This document shows positions 43,480-52,258 of a stretch of 64,000 bases of DNA, piece by piece. This stretch comes from Nocardioides astragali (GTDB lineage: Bacteria; Actinomycetota; Actinomycetes; Propionibacteriales; Nocardioidaceae), in NCBI RefSeq assembly GCF_024436375.1, contig NZ_JAFMZM010000001.1:496001-560000 (forward strand). Direction: 5' to 3'. Under the pieces are notes generated by a model. The model was not told where the DNA came from, made no database searches, and saw only the letters and a program-made list of their open reading frames with translations. The stretch's first letter is position 1; the number at the start of each line of letters is the position of its first letter. Made by a program: the position numbers and the translations under genes.

Positions 43480-44838
43480 TCAGTCGGCTGCGAAGCCGGG
43501 AAGCGACTCCTCGAGGATCTCCCGGAAGGGTGCCGTGGCGCCGAGCTGGCTGAGCAGCCCGATGCCGCCGAGCCAGGTGCGGTGGATCAGGAGGTAGGAC
43601 GTCGGCAGGTTGAGGCGGGTGGCGATGGTGAACGTCTCGGACCGCGGGTCGTTGATCCGCTCGAACTGCTCACGCATCCAGTCCCGGGTGAAGGTGAACC
43701 GCTCCTGCGCGGCCGGCTCGACGAAGGGGGCGAGGTACTGCAGGACGAGGGCGGGGTCGACCTCGATCCGCTCCTTGATGAAGCCCTCCTGCCGCAGCCC
43801 GGCGACCAGCGACTCCTCGTCGGAGTCCAGCGCGATCCGCATCAGCCGGCCCGCGGCCGCCGGGAGCTGACCGCCGGGCAGGCGGGCGACGGCACCGAAG
43901 TCGAGCACGCCGAGACGGCCGCGACCGCCGTCAGCGGCCGGCAGGATGCGGAAGTTCCCGGGGTGCGGGTCGGCATGGAGCATGCCGGTGCGGTGCGGCC
44001 CCTCGAAGAGGAAGCGCACGAACAGCTCGCCGTAGTGGTCGCGCTCCTCCTGCGTGCCCTCCCGGATGACGTGGGCCAGCGAGTGGGGCGACTCCATCCA
44101 CTCCGTGACCAGCACCTCGCCGCCGACCGCGACCACCGCTGGGACCACGATGTCGGGGTGGTCGGCGAAGGCCTCGGCGTACGCCGCCTGCGCCTCGGCC
44201 TCGAGCTGGTAGTCGAGCTCGTCGGCGGCGCGTGCCTGCAGCTCGGCGACGAGCGGCTTGATGTCGATGCCGGGGAAGACCGGCGCGACGCTGCGCGCCA
44301 CCCGGGCGATCTGGCGCAGGTCACCCATCAGGGCCTCGCCCGCGCCGGGGTACTGGACCTTGACGGCGACCTCGCGCTCGGTGCCGTCGACGCCGGGCGC
44401 GTGGTCACGCCAGCGCCCGCGGTGCACCTGCCCGATCGACGCGGCCGCCGTCGGGGCGCCGTCGAGCCACACCAGCCGCTCCTTCCAGTCGTCGCCGAGA
44501 TGCGTGGCGAGCTGCTGGCGGACGGTCTGGGTCGGCATCGGCGGAGCCGAGTCCTGCAGCGCGGTCAGGTGCTCGCGGTAGGGCGCGGAGACCTCCTCCG
44601 GCAGCGCGGCCTCCAGGACGCTCAGGGCCTGGCCGAACTTCATCGCCCCGCCCTTGAGCTCGCCGAGCGTGCGGAAGAGCTGCTCGGCGGTCCGCTGCTG
44701 CACGTCGGACAGCACCGCCTCGGCGGGCTTGCCCCCGAGGCGCTTGCCCAGGCCCATGGCCTGGCGTCCGGCGTAGCCCAGCGGCAGCGCCGCCAGGCGT
44801 GCCGTACGGGCGGCGGCCTTGCGCGGGAGCTCGGTCAT
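43480..44838 (-). CDS. ABC1/UbiB-family atypical kinase
   Basis: 452 aa. Characteristic motifs: the KxGQ box (GGAMKFGQALSVLEAALP), the Ala-rich loop AAASIGQVHRGRW in place of the P-loop, VAVKVQYPG with catalytic Lys, TEWMESPHSL, the HADPHPGNF catalytic loop and LDFGAVARL. UbiB-type proteins support quinone or lipid metabolism; in actinobacteria their substrate is unsettled. A start preceded by ACAAT at 6 nt may be leaderless. Divergent from the subtilase gene. Confidence 0.9.
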   Translation of the reverse strand: MTELPRKAAARTARLAALPLGYAGRQAMGLGKRLGGKPAEAVLSDVQQRTAEQLFRTLGELKGGAMKFGQALSVLEAALPEEVSAPYREHLTALQDSAPPMPTQTVRQQLATHLGDDWKERLVWLDGAPTAAASIGQVHRGRWRDHAPGVDGTEREVAVKVQYPGAGEALMGDLRQIARVARSVAPVFPGIDIKPLVAELQARAADELDYQLEAEAQAAYAEAFADHPDIVVPAVVAVGGEVLVTEWMESPHSLAHVIREGTQEERDHYGELFVRFLFEGPHRTGMLHADPHPGNFRILPAADGGRGRLGVLDFGAVARLPGGQLPAAAGRLMRIALDSDEESLVAGLRQEGFIKERIEVDPALVLQYLAPFVEPAAQERFTFTRDWMREQFERINDPRSETFTIATRLNLPTSYLLIHRTWLGGIGLLSQLGATAPFREILEESLPGFAAD

Positions 44839-44940
44839 GGGCTCATTGTCCCCTGCCGGCCAATTCGGCGGTCAGTGACCGTGACCTGGCGCACGTTGGC
44901 TCGTTGAGGTGGCAACCAGTCCACACACTCGGGAGGACCA

Positions 44941-46392
44941 GTGCGTCTCAAGCCCCTGCTCGCCTGCGCGGCGAGCGTGCTCGCCGTCTCAGGCGGCTTC
45001 GCCGCCGGCGGCACCGCCTCGGCATCAGTCCAGTCGCCGCAGCCGGCCAACGTCTCCGACTTCCTCGCCGAGCAGCTGCCCGGCCTCACTGGCCGGACGA
45101 CCGTGATGGTGCACGGCACGTCCATCACGGCGGCCCACCAGGCCGTGACCGCCGCGGGGATGACGAAGAAGGGCGAGTTCCGCGCGATCGGCGTGGTCAT
45201 CGCCCGCGCGACGAAGAGCCAGATCGAAGCGGTGCGCAGCGCAGCCGGAGTGACGTACGTCGAGGGCGGCGCGCAGCCGATCGAGTTCTTCCAGGAGACC
45301 TCCAACACCGCGACCCGCGGCGCCGAGGCGGCCGCGACCCTGACCGGTGCCGACGGCTCCCCGCTCACCGGCAAGGGCGTCAGCGTCGCGGTCATCGACT
45401 CCGGCGTCGACCCCACGCACCCCTACTTCCAGGAGGCGGACGGCTCCTCGGCCGTCGTCGCCAACCTCAAGGCGCTGTGCGAGCCGCTTACCGAGACCTG
45501 CTCGGTCCAGAGGCTGCCCAGCACCGTCGACACCGACACCCTCTCGGTCGGCGGTCACGGCACCCATGTCAGCGGCATCGTCGCGGGCCGCCCGACCACG
45601 CTGAGCGACGGCGGCAGGCTCCAGGGTGCTGCGCCCGGCGCCAAGCTGGTGTCCATCTCCACCGGCGCCGGCATCGTGATCCTCGGCGCGGACTCCGCCC
45701 TCAACTGGGTGCTCGAGAACCACGCGGCCCCCTGCGGCGCCGGCGTGCCGGCCTCGACCTGCCCGCCGATCAAGGTCACCAACAACTCCTACGGCCCCAG
45801 CGGCGGTGGCGAGTTCGACCCCGAGTCGGCCACGGTGAAGCTCCAGCGCGCCCTCGCGGCCGAGGGAGTCGTGACCGTCTGGGCGGCCGGCAACGACGGC
45901 GGCGACGGCTCGGAGAGCCTGACCAACCCGCCCGGACAGGACCCGACCGGCGGCATCCTCTCGGTGGCGTCCTACTTCGACCAGGACACCGGCACCCGCT
46001 CCGGTGTGGTGTCCGAGTTCAGCTCCCGCGGCCAGTCGTCCGACGCCTCGACGTGGCCGGACATCTCGGCGCCGGGCGAGAACATCACGTCGTCCTGCCG
46101 GCTCTACCTCGCCATCTGCTCGACGGGCCTCGACTTCCGCAACGGTCCCGGTGCGCTCGACATCGGCACCTTCAACACGATCAGCGGCACGTCGATGGCT
46201 GCTCCGCACATCGCGGGCATCGTCGCCCAGCTGTTCCAGGCCGACCCGTCGGCCACGCCGGCCGAGATCGAGGCGGCGCTGAAGGCCTCGGCCCACAAGT
46301 TCACCGACGGTGCCGCCTACGTCGGCGGGACCTCCTACGACAAGGGCCACGGCCTCGTCGACGTCGTGGCCGCCGTCGCGGCCCTGGGGTGA
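44941..46392 (+). CDS. Secreted subtilisin-like serine protease (S8)
   Basis: 483 aa from GTG 44941 with GGGAGGA upstream. Sec signal (LLACAASVLAVSGGFAAGGTASA), an I9-type inhibitory propeptide (TTVMVHGTSITAAHQAV..YVEGG, about 50-115), then the catalytic domain with Asp153 (VAVIDSGVD), His206 (GGHGTHVSG), an oxyanion Asn region (WAAGNDGGDG) and Ser in SGTSMAAPH near 417. Four extra Cys may form disulfides. It is likely an extracellular peptidase matured by propeptide cleavage. A strong hairpin follows. Confidence 0.93.
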   Translation: MRLKPLLACAASVLAVSGGFAAGGTASASVQSPQPANVSDFLAEQLPGLTGRTTVMVHGTSITAAHQAVTAAGMTKKGEFRAIGVVIARATKSQIEAVRSAAGVTYVEGGAQPIEFFQETSNTATRGAEAAATLTGADGSPLTGKGVSVAVIDSGVDPTHPYFQEADGSSAVVANLKALCEPLTETCSVQRLPSTVDTDTLSVGGHGTHVSGIVAGRPTTLSDGGRLQGAAPGAKLVSISTGAGIVILGADSALNWVLENHAAPCGAGVPASTCPPIKVTNNSYGPSGGGEFDPESATVKLQRALAAEGVVTVWAAGNDGGDGSESLTNPPGQDPTGGILSVASYFDQDTGTRSGVVSEFSSRGQSSDASTWPDISAPGENITSSCRLYLAICSTGLDFRNGPGALDIGTFNTISGTSMAAPHIAGIVAQLFQADPSATPAEIEAALKASAHKFTDGAAYVGGTSYDKGHGLVDVVAAVAALG

Positions 46393-46463
46393 CGCGCCAC
46401 AGCCCTCTGGGCTGACCAAACCTCTCCAAGGGGGACCCACCGTGCAACAGGGGCGCGGTGAAA

Positions 46464-46497
46464 GGACGGACGGGAGTCTTTGGACTCCCGTCCGTCC
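46464..46497 (+). terminator. Hairpin terminator after the subtilase gene
   Basis: GGACGGACGGGAGTC (46464-46478) and GACTCCCGTCCGTCC (46483-46497) form a perfect 15-bp stem with a TTTG loop, 71 bp after the stop. A T-rich TGTGTTTC follows, so this is close to a classical intrinsic terminator. Confidence 0.85.
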
Positions 46498-46520
46498 TGT
46501 GTTTCTGCTTCGGTGAGGGC

Positions 46521-46805
46521 ATGGACATCGAGTTCAGCGGCGCGCTGGTCGAGTGGCGTGGTCCCGCGCCCTACCACTTCGTCCCGCTCCCACCCGACGA
46601 GGCGGACCTCGTCGACGAGGTGAAGGCGGAGGTCGTCTACTGGGGTGTCGTGCCGGTGCGGGCCTGGATCGGCGACACCGAGTTCACCACCGCGATGTTC
46701 CCGCGCGAGGACACGTGGTTCCTGCCCGTGAAGGACGCGGTCCGCCGGGCCGAGCGGATCGAGCTCGGCGACGTGGTCGGCGTACGCCTGCGCATCGGGC
46801 GCTAG
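46521..46805 (+). CDS. DUF1905 protein
   Basis: 94 aa. Matches DUF1905: MDIEFSGALVEWRGPAPYHFVPLP, VVYWGVVPVRAWIGDTEFTTAMFPREDTWFLPVKDAVRRAE, ending GDVVGVRLRIGR. Single-domain form without the C-terminal YdeI/OmpD-associated helix pair found in some relatives. Function unknown. Starts just after the terminator and its stop touches the convergent lipid-synthase gene. Confidence 0.85.
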   Translation: MDIEFSGALVEWRGPAPYHFVPLPPDEADLVDEVKAEVVYWGVVPVRAWIGDTEFTTAMFPREDTWFLPVKDAVRRAERIELGDVVGVRLRIGR

Positions 46806-47534
46806 TCAGGCGGGTGTCGTCGCGGTGCGGCTTCGGCGAGCAGTCAGGTAGAGGCTCAGGAGGACGTAGTAGACGACGTAGGCCACCGAGATGGTGAGCC
46901 AGACGGGACTGGGATCGGGGACCTGCGTGAGGAGCACCGCGTAGCTGGCCAGCCACAGGCAGGTCAGGACCAGCGTGGTCGTCCGCAACGTGGTCGTGCG
47001 CGAGGGGTAGACGTAGCCCACCGGCACGAAGACCAGGGCCGCACACACCAGGAGCGTCACGGCGACGGCGGCCGGCTCGAGGTCGAGGACCACGACGTAG
47101 AAGGCGGCGATGTTCCAGTAGCTCGGGAAGCCGAGGAAGAGGTGGTCGTCGGTCTTCGCGTCGACGCGGCAGAACTGGTAGGCGGACGCGAGCAGCGGGA
47201 CCACGGCCAGCACCGTGGCCGACGTGCCTTCCCCGAGGTAGCCCGCGCTCCAGAGCAGCACCATCGGCATGAAGGCATAGGTGATGTAGTCGACGATGTT
47301 GTCGAGCAGCGCGCCGTCGAACCACGGGACGTGGCGCTTCACCTGGACCCAGCGCGCGAGCATCCCGTCGGTGCCGTCCACGACCATGGCTGCCAGGAAG
47401 AGCCACAGCGCGCGGACCGTGTCGCCCTCCATGACGGCGACGACGGTGAGGAACGCCAGCACGACTCCCGACGCGGTGTAGGCATGGACCAACCACGAGG
47501 CGGCGATCAGTACGGGCTGCCGTGGCAAGGCCAC
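46806..47534 (-). CDS. CDP-alcohol phosphatidyltransferase, phosphatidylcholine-synthase-like
   Basis: 242 aa from GTG 47534 with GGAGGAG upstream. Polytopic, about seven hydrophobic segments. The CDP-alcohol motif D-x2-DG-x2-AR-x8-G-x3-D-x3-D is present (VVDGTDGMLARWVQVKRHVP then FDGALLDNIVDY). The loop FLGFPSYWNIAAFYVVVL and the length of about 240 aa resemble bacterial phosphatidylcholine synthase (Pcs), which joins choline to CDP-diacylglycerol, more than phosphatidylglycerophosphate or inositol-phosphate synthases. The Pcs assignment is by motif memory, not alignment. Confidence 0.75.
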   Translation of the reverse strand: MALPRQPVLIAASWLVHAYTASGVVLAFLTVVAVMEGDTVRALWLFLAAMVVDGTDGMLARWVQVKRHVPWFDGALLDNIVDYITYAFMPMVLLWSAGYLGEGTSATVLAVVPLLASAYQFCRVDAKTDDHLFLGFPSYWNIAAFYVVVLDLEPAAVAVTLLVCAALVFVPVGYVYPSRTTTLRTTTLVLTCLWLASYAVLLTQVPDPSPVWLTISVAYVVYYVLLSLYLTARRSRTATTPA

Positions 47535-47672
47535 GCATCTCCTCCGTCGGTCGTGTCGACTGGCATGCGGATCATGTCAGAAGGGCGCGATGCAACCTTC
47601 CTGGACCCTTCCGCGTCCTCATGGTGTCCTTGCGAACCGCAACGGACACGACACGAGAACGGGAAACCTTCC

Positions 47673-48212
47673 ATGCGCAGCATGCTCCTGGGCACCGCCG
47701 CCCTGTCGGCCGCCCTGACCCTGACCGTCCCGGCGAGCGCCGACGGGATCGGCGTCTCCGACCCACGGGACCTCGACCACGGCGTCGACCTGCGGTCGGT
47801 GGTCGTCGACCACGGGGCCGACAACGTCGTGGTGACCACCACGCACCGCAACCTCCGCCCCTCGTTCCGCAGCGGCTCGTCCGGTGCCTTCTTCCTCGAC
47901 ACCGACCCGTCCGACACCGGCCCGGAGTACGTCTTCGTCGGCGGCTTCTTCGACGGCACCGACTACCAGCTCCTGCACACCGAGGGCTTCGGCCAGGGCA
48001 AGTGGGGCAAGCCGGTGAAGGGGTCCTACCGGATGCGGCTGAACTACGAGAAGGAGCACGTGCGGGTGCGGATCTCCCGCGAGACGCTCGGCTCGCCTGC
48101 CGAGGTGCGCGTCGCCGTGCGCGTCGCCGGCACCTATCGCGACGGGAGCGACACCGACGTCGACTGGCTCGGCGAGCCGCGCAGCTTCACCGAGTGGGTC
48201 GCCAGCTCCTAG
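47673..48212 (+). CDS. Secreted protein of unknown function
   Basis: 179 aa. Short Sec signal (MRSMLLGTAALSAALTLTVPASADG) and a beta-rich mature domain: DLRSVVVDHGADNVVVTTTHRNL, SGAFFLDTDPSDTGPEYVFVGG, VRVRISRETLGSPAEVRVAVRVAGTYRD, a pattern shared with small secreted actinobacterial proteins of unknown role. No cysteines or catalytic motif. Divergent from the phosphatidyltransferase gene. Confidence 0.75.
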   Translation: MRSMLLGTAALSAALTLTVPASADGIGVSDPRDLDHGVDLRSVVVDHGADNVVVTTTHRNLRPSFRSGSSGAFFLDTDPSDTGPEYVFVGGFFDGTDYQLLHTEGFGQGKWGKPVKGSYRMRLNYEKEHVRVRISRETLGSPAEVRVAVRVAGTYRDGSDTDVDWLGEPRSFTEWVASS

Positions 48213-48231
48213 CGGGGCAGGGCTTGACGGG

Positions 48232-48573
48232 CTACTTGACCTCGCGGACCTCCTGTGGCCACCCGCAGCCCTCGGCGACCTTGGCGGCCCACATCTTCGC
48301 TGTCTCCAGGTCGGGCACCTCGATGATCGTGATTCCGCCGAGGTACTCGGTCGTCTCCGTGTAGGGGCCGTCGGAGACCACCATGGTTCCGCTGGTGCCG
48401 TCGGCGCTGAACGCCTGCGACATGTCCTCCACCAGGCCGCCTGCGAACACCAGCACCCCTGCGGCCTCCATCTCCTCGCAGACGGCCGTGGACGGCTCGA
48501 CGCGGCTGAGGAACCACTCCATCGGGTGGTCCCCGACCCACTGCTGGTGGAAGTAGATGGCGTACTTGGTCAT
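48232..48573 (-). CDS. YCII-related domain protein
   Basis: 113 aa. YCII/DGPF-type ferredoxin-like fold: MTKYAIYFHQQWVGDHPMEW, FAGGLVEDMSQAFSADG, VVSDGPYTETTEYLGGITIIEVPDLETAKMWAAKVAE. The DGPYTE motif is the family signature; relatives are often encoded next to ECF sigma factors, none of which is here. GGAGGAG precedes ATG 48573. Confidence 0.87.
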   Translation of the reverse strand: MTKYAIYFHQQWVGDHPMEWFLSRVEPSTAVCEEMEAAGVLVFAGGLVEDMSQAFSADGTSGTMVVSDGPYTETTEYLGGITIIEVPDLETAKMWAAKVAEGCGWPQEVREVK

Positions 48574-48873
48574 GTCACTCCTCCGGTGAGGCCGCCCGGT
48601 GCGGCCCGTCACCACTCTGACGGACGAGCACCCACCGGATCGACAGCCGGCCGTCAGCGATTCGCGTCGTCCCGCACCCGGCGGAGCCACGGCGCTCCGC
48701 AGGGCGTGGAGATCGTGCGGAGCCTGCGGGCCACGTTCCATCGAAGGGTGGGTCCTCATCCTTAGGTTGCGACTCTGGGCGAGGTGGCCACGTAAGGGAA
48801 GCCTTGACTTACGTTTGCTCCGGCGTGGGCATGTGACGCCCGCGCGCACACCACAACCTGGGGGAACAACTCA
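48574..48873 (+). promoter_or_regulatory. 300-bp control region of the surface-protein gene
   Basis: No gene seen. Near its end an inverted repeat ACGTAAG (48790-48796)/CTTACGT (48808-48814) with 11-nt spacer overlaps TTGACT at 48804-48809, a good -35. A TTAGGTT at 48760-48766 resembles one half of an iron-regulator (DtxR/IdeR-type) box but the other half is missing. The gene is therefore probably controlled by an operator overlapping its promoter. Confidence 0.45.
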
Positions 48874-51800
48874 ATGAATCTCGGATCGATCACCCGTCCA
48901 CCGGGCGTGCCCATGCGCACCGCCTCTCTGGCCGGTCGGGCGGTGCTCACCGCCGCGGTGGCCCTGTCCGCCGGCCTCGTCACTGTCGTCGGCGTCGCAT
49001 CACCCGCGGCCGCAGCGCCCGCTCTGGACTGCACGGGCGCTCTCTACCTGACCGACAACTCGACCGCCGGTGGCAGGGTTCTGCGGCTGGGCCTGGACGG
49101 CAGCCTCAGCACCACCTCCATCTACGACCCGACCACCGGGGACACCACCGATGCCAACCAGCTGGGCATCGGCGCTGGTGGGACCCAGGTCATCAACACG
49201 GACCGGACGTCGGACCAGATCGTCAGGTACGTCCTCGGCACTGAGGTGCGCACCGACTTCGCGGGGCCGGGAATTTCGGGCAGCAGCATCGCTGGTGCGA
49301 TCAACCCCGCCAACGGGCTCTACTACTACGGCGGCTACTCAGGCAGCAACCTGCTCCTGTACTCCTTCGACCCGGCCACCGGCACCGCGTCGAACGTCCC
49401 GGTCGCCACGATCGCCACCCCCAACCAGCCCACGGGTGGCACGAACGGCGACATCACGTTCGACCCGGCCGGCAACCTCTACTACGTCGCCTCCTCCACC
49501 AGCGAGTTCGCGCTGTACTCGCTCGGCGGCCCGGCGCCGACCAACGGCACGGCCACCCGACTGGCAGGCGCCGGCGGACTCGGCGGCTCGGCCGTCAACG
49601 GCATCGCCTTCGGCAGCGACGGCTTCCTCTACGTCGGCCAGTCGACGCTGGTCCGCCAGGTCAACCCGGTCACGGGCACCCTGACGGGCAATGACCTGGT
49701 CCTCGGCGGCGGGGTGAGCAGCAGCGACCTCGCATCGTGCGCCGAAGCGCCCAGCAGCCTGACGGTGAAGAAGAACGTCACGGGACGTCGCGCCGCGACC
49801 GACCAGTTCACGGTCACCGCCATGCGTCCGGCCGCTGACGGCACCACCAGCTTCCCGGCGGGAACGACGACGGGCACCGACACGGGTCTGCAGAACACCG
49901 CCCCCGAGGTGGCCGGACCGGCCATCATCTTCCCCGACCGGACCTATGAGATCTCCGAGTCGGCCAGCGGGACGACCGACCTCGACGCCTACACGAGCTC
50001 GTGGGAGTGCCGCAACCAGAGCGGCACGCTGATCGACCAGGGGACTGGTTCCAGCGGCACGTTCACCGCTCCGACCACGGGCGGCCTGGCCATCACGTGC
50101 ACGTTCACCAACGACCCGGTCCTGCCGGAGATCGACCTGACCAAGACCGTGGACCCGATGCGGTTCACGACTGCGGGGGAGACCCTGACCTACTCCTTCG
50201 CGGTGTCCAACTCAGGAAACGCGGCGCTGAGCGACCTGGCGATCGACGACCCGATGCCCGGCCTGTCCACCCCGGTCTGTGCACCTTTCGCCCAGGGGGA
50301 GACCCTGCCCGCTGGCCAGTCCACCAACTGCACCGCGACCTACACCATCACTGATGCCGATGTCGCGGCCGGTGCGGACAAGACCAACACCGCCACGGCC
50401 ACCGGCACGCCGCCGGCCAGCACCGGACTGCCGCCTGTGGACTCGCCACCCGCGACGGCGACCGCCGAGTACACCGACCTGCCGGTGGCGAACGACGATG
50501 AGGCAAACACGCCGTTCGACACCCCGGTGACGCTGCCGGCCGTGGCTGACGACACCGCAGGGACCACCGCACCCCTGGACCCGACGGCGACCGTCTTCAC
50601 CAGTCCGGACGCGACCAACGATGGGAAGACCCAGGTGACCGCTGAGGGCACCTGGCAGGTCAACCCGGGCGGCACGGTGACCTTCACCCCGGCGCCCGGC
50701 TACACCGGCACCACCCCGCCCGTGGAGTACGAGATCACCGACGAAGACGGCAGCACCGACACCGCTGACCTCGTCGTCACGGTCCGGCCGGGTCCGTCGG
50801 CCGCGCCGGACACCGACGCGACGCCGCAGGACGTCGACGTGACGGTGGACCCGCTGACCAACGACACCCCCGGGATGCTGGTCGACGGCTCGGACGGCAG
50901 CTGGGACGAGTCCTCGGTGGTGTTCCCGGTCGGTCCGAACCCGGGCACGGTGACCAACGAGGGCAAGACGCTGACGGTGCCCGGTGAGGGCGTCTACACG
51001 ATCGACCCGGTCACCGGCGAGGTCACCTTCGACCCCGAGCCGCTGTTCACCGGCGTCGCGACGGCGGTGACGTACGACGTCACCGACTCCAACGGCAACG
51101 ACGCACGTTCGACGATCACCATCACGGTGGCGCCGGTGGCTCCGCTGGCCAACGACGACACCGCGAGCACGCCGTTCAACACTCCGGTGACGCTGCCGGC
51201 AGTGACCGACGACGCGGCGGGCGATCCGTCGGCTCCGCTGGTTCCTTCAGCGACGGTGTTCACCAGCTCCGCCGCCACCAACGGCGGGAAGACGCTCGTG
51301 ACCCCGGAGGGCACCTGGCAGGTCAACCCCAACGGCACGGTGACCTTCACGCCGGCGCCGGGCTATGTCGGGACCACGCCAGCAGTGGAGTACGAGATCA
51401 CCGACGAGAACGGCACCACCGACACGGCGGTGCTGACCGTAACCGTGCGCACCGGTCCGAAGGCCCAGCCCGACACCGGGACGACGCCCCAGGACACCAA
51501 CATCACGGTTCCGCTGCTGCCCAACGACACCCCCGGCCCGCGGGCCGACGGGACGCCCGGCAGCTGGAATCCCGCCACGGTGGTCTTCACCTCGCCCCAC
51601 GCCACCAACGGGGGACGCACCCTGCAGGTGCCCGGTCAGGGCGTCTACACGATCGACCCGGTGACGGGGGCCGTGACCTTCGACCCCGAGCCGGGATTCA
51701 CCGGCCAGGCCACGCCGGTGGACTACCAGGTGACGGACAGCAACGGCAGCACAGCCCGCTCCACGCTGACGATCACGGTGACCGCTGTCGCGCCCACGCC

Positions 51801-52257
51801 CACGCCCACCGAGGACGAGCCGTTCGACCTGGTGCTGGACAAGCGTGCGGTCGGTGACGCTCATGCCAAGGTCGGAGGCACCGTGCGCTATCGGCTCCAG
51901 GTCTCCAACAAGGGCCTCGGCACGGCGCGGGGTCCGATCAAGCTGACCGACCCGCTGCCCGACGGACTCGAGCTCGTCTCGGCCGATGGCAAGGGGTGGA
52001 AGTGCCAGGTCCGCAAGGCCTCGGACACCGTGAAGTGCGTGCGCAAGCAGGGGCTGGGCGCCGACCGCAAGGCGTCCGCGGTGTTCGTGGTCGCGATGGC
52101 GACCAAGGCAGCACTGGGTCGCGTGGTGAACGTCGCCAAGGTCGAGGTCGCCGGGGAGTCCATCCGGTCCAACAACCGCGGCAAGGCGGCCATCACGGTG
52201 GCGCCTGCGCAGCTGCCCTCGACCGGGTTCCGCCTCGAGCGTGGCGGACTGTTCTGA
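48874..52257 (+). CDS. Large repeat-rich surface protein with terminal LPSTG
   Basis: 1127 aa. Sec signal ends near ASPAAAAPAL (about residue 50). Order of parts: a beta-propeller-like or NHL-like section (50-290: GALYLTDNSTAGGRVLRLG, GDITFDPAGNLYYVA); a SpaA/prealbumin-like stretch (SLTVKKNVTGRRAATDQFTV); a DUF11-type domain (IDLTKTVDPMRFTTAGETLTYSFAVSN, about 420-530); two tandem 220-residue modules of CshA-type repeats (TWQVNPGGTVTFTPAPGYTG); a second DUF11-type domain (DLVLDKRAVGDAHAKVGGTVRY). The tail LPSTG (1114-1118) is a sortase motif, but only nine residues follow and none form a membrane segment. The class F sortase gene starts 2 bp after the stop. Confidence 0.85.
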   Translation: MNLGSITRPPGVPMRTASLAGRAVLTAAVALSAGLVTVVGVASPAAAAPALDCTGALYLTDNSTAGGRVLRLGLDGSLSTTSIYDPTTGDTTDANQLGIGAGGTQVINTDRTSDQIVRYVLGTEVRTDFAGPGISGSSIAGAINPANGLYYYGGYSGSNLLLYSFDPATGTASNVPVATIATPNQPTGGTNGDITFDPAGNLYYVASSTSEFALYSLGGPAPTNGTATRLAGAGGLGGSAVNGIAFGSDGFLYVGQSTLVRQVNPVTGTLTGNDLVLGGGVSSSDLASCAEAPSSLTVKKNVTGRRAATDQFTVTAMRPAADGTTSFPAGTTTGTDTGLQNTAPEVAGPAIIFPDRTYEISESASGTTDLDAYTSSWECRNQSGTLIDQGTGSSGTFTAPTTGGLAITCTFTNDPVLPEIDLTKTVDPMRFTTAGETLTYSFAVSNSGNAALSDLAIDDPMPGLSTPVCAPFAQGETLPAGQSTNCTATYTITDADVAAGADKTNTATATGTPPASTGLPPVDSPPATATAEYTDLPVANDDEANTPFDTPVTLPAVADDTAGTTAPLDPTATVFTSPDATNDGKTQVTAEGTWQVNPGGTVTFTPAPGYTGTTPPVEYEITDEDGSTDTADLVVTVRPGPSAAPDTDATPQDVDVTVDPLTNDTPGMLVDGSDGSWDESSVVFPVGPNPGTVTNEGKTLTVPGEGVYTIDPVTGEVTFDPEPLFTGVATAVTYDVTDSNGNDARSTITITVAPVAPLANDDTASTPFNTPVTLPAVTDDAAGDPSAPLVPSATVFTSSAATNGGKTLVTPEGTWQVNPNGTVTFTPAPGYVGTTPAVEYEITDENGTTDTAVLTVTVRTGPKAQPDTGTTPQDTNITVPLLPNDTPGPRADGTPGSWNPATVVFTSPHATNGGRTLQVPGQGVYTIDPVTGAVTFDPEPGFTGQATPVDYQVTDSNGSTARSTLTITVTAVAPTPTPTEDEPFDLVLDKRAVGDAHAKVGGTVRYRLQVSNKGLGTARGPIKLTDPLPDGLELVSADGKGWKCQVRKASDTVKCVRKQGLGADRKASAVFVVAMATKAALGRVVNVAKVEVAGESIRSNNRGKAAITVAPAQLPSTGFRLERGGLF
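50491..51786 (+). repeat. Two tandem 660-bp modules (CshA-type) inside the surface-protein gene
   Basis: The segment starting AACGACGA at 50491 recurs at 51151, a period of 660 bp (220 residues), each module holding a TWQVN-GTVTFTPAPGY half and a GVYTIDPVTG-VTFDPEP half. Such CshA-like repeats build stiff fibrils in surface adhesins. Confidence 0.8.
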
Positions 52258-52258
52258 G

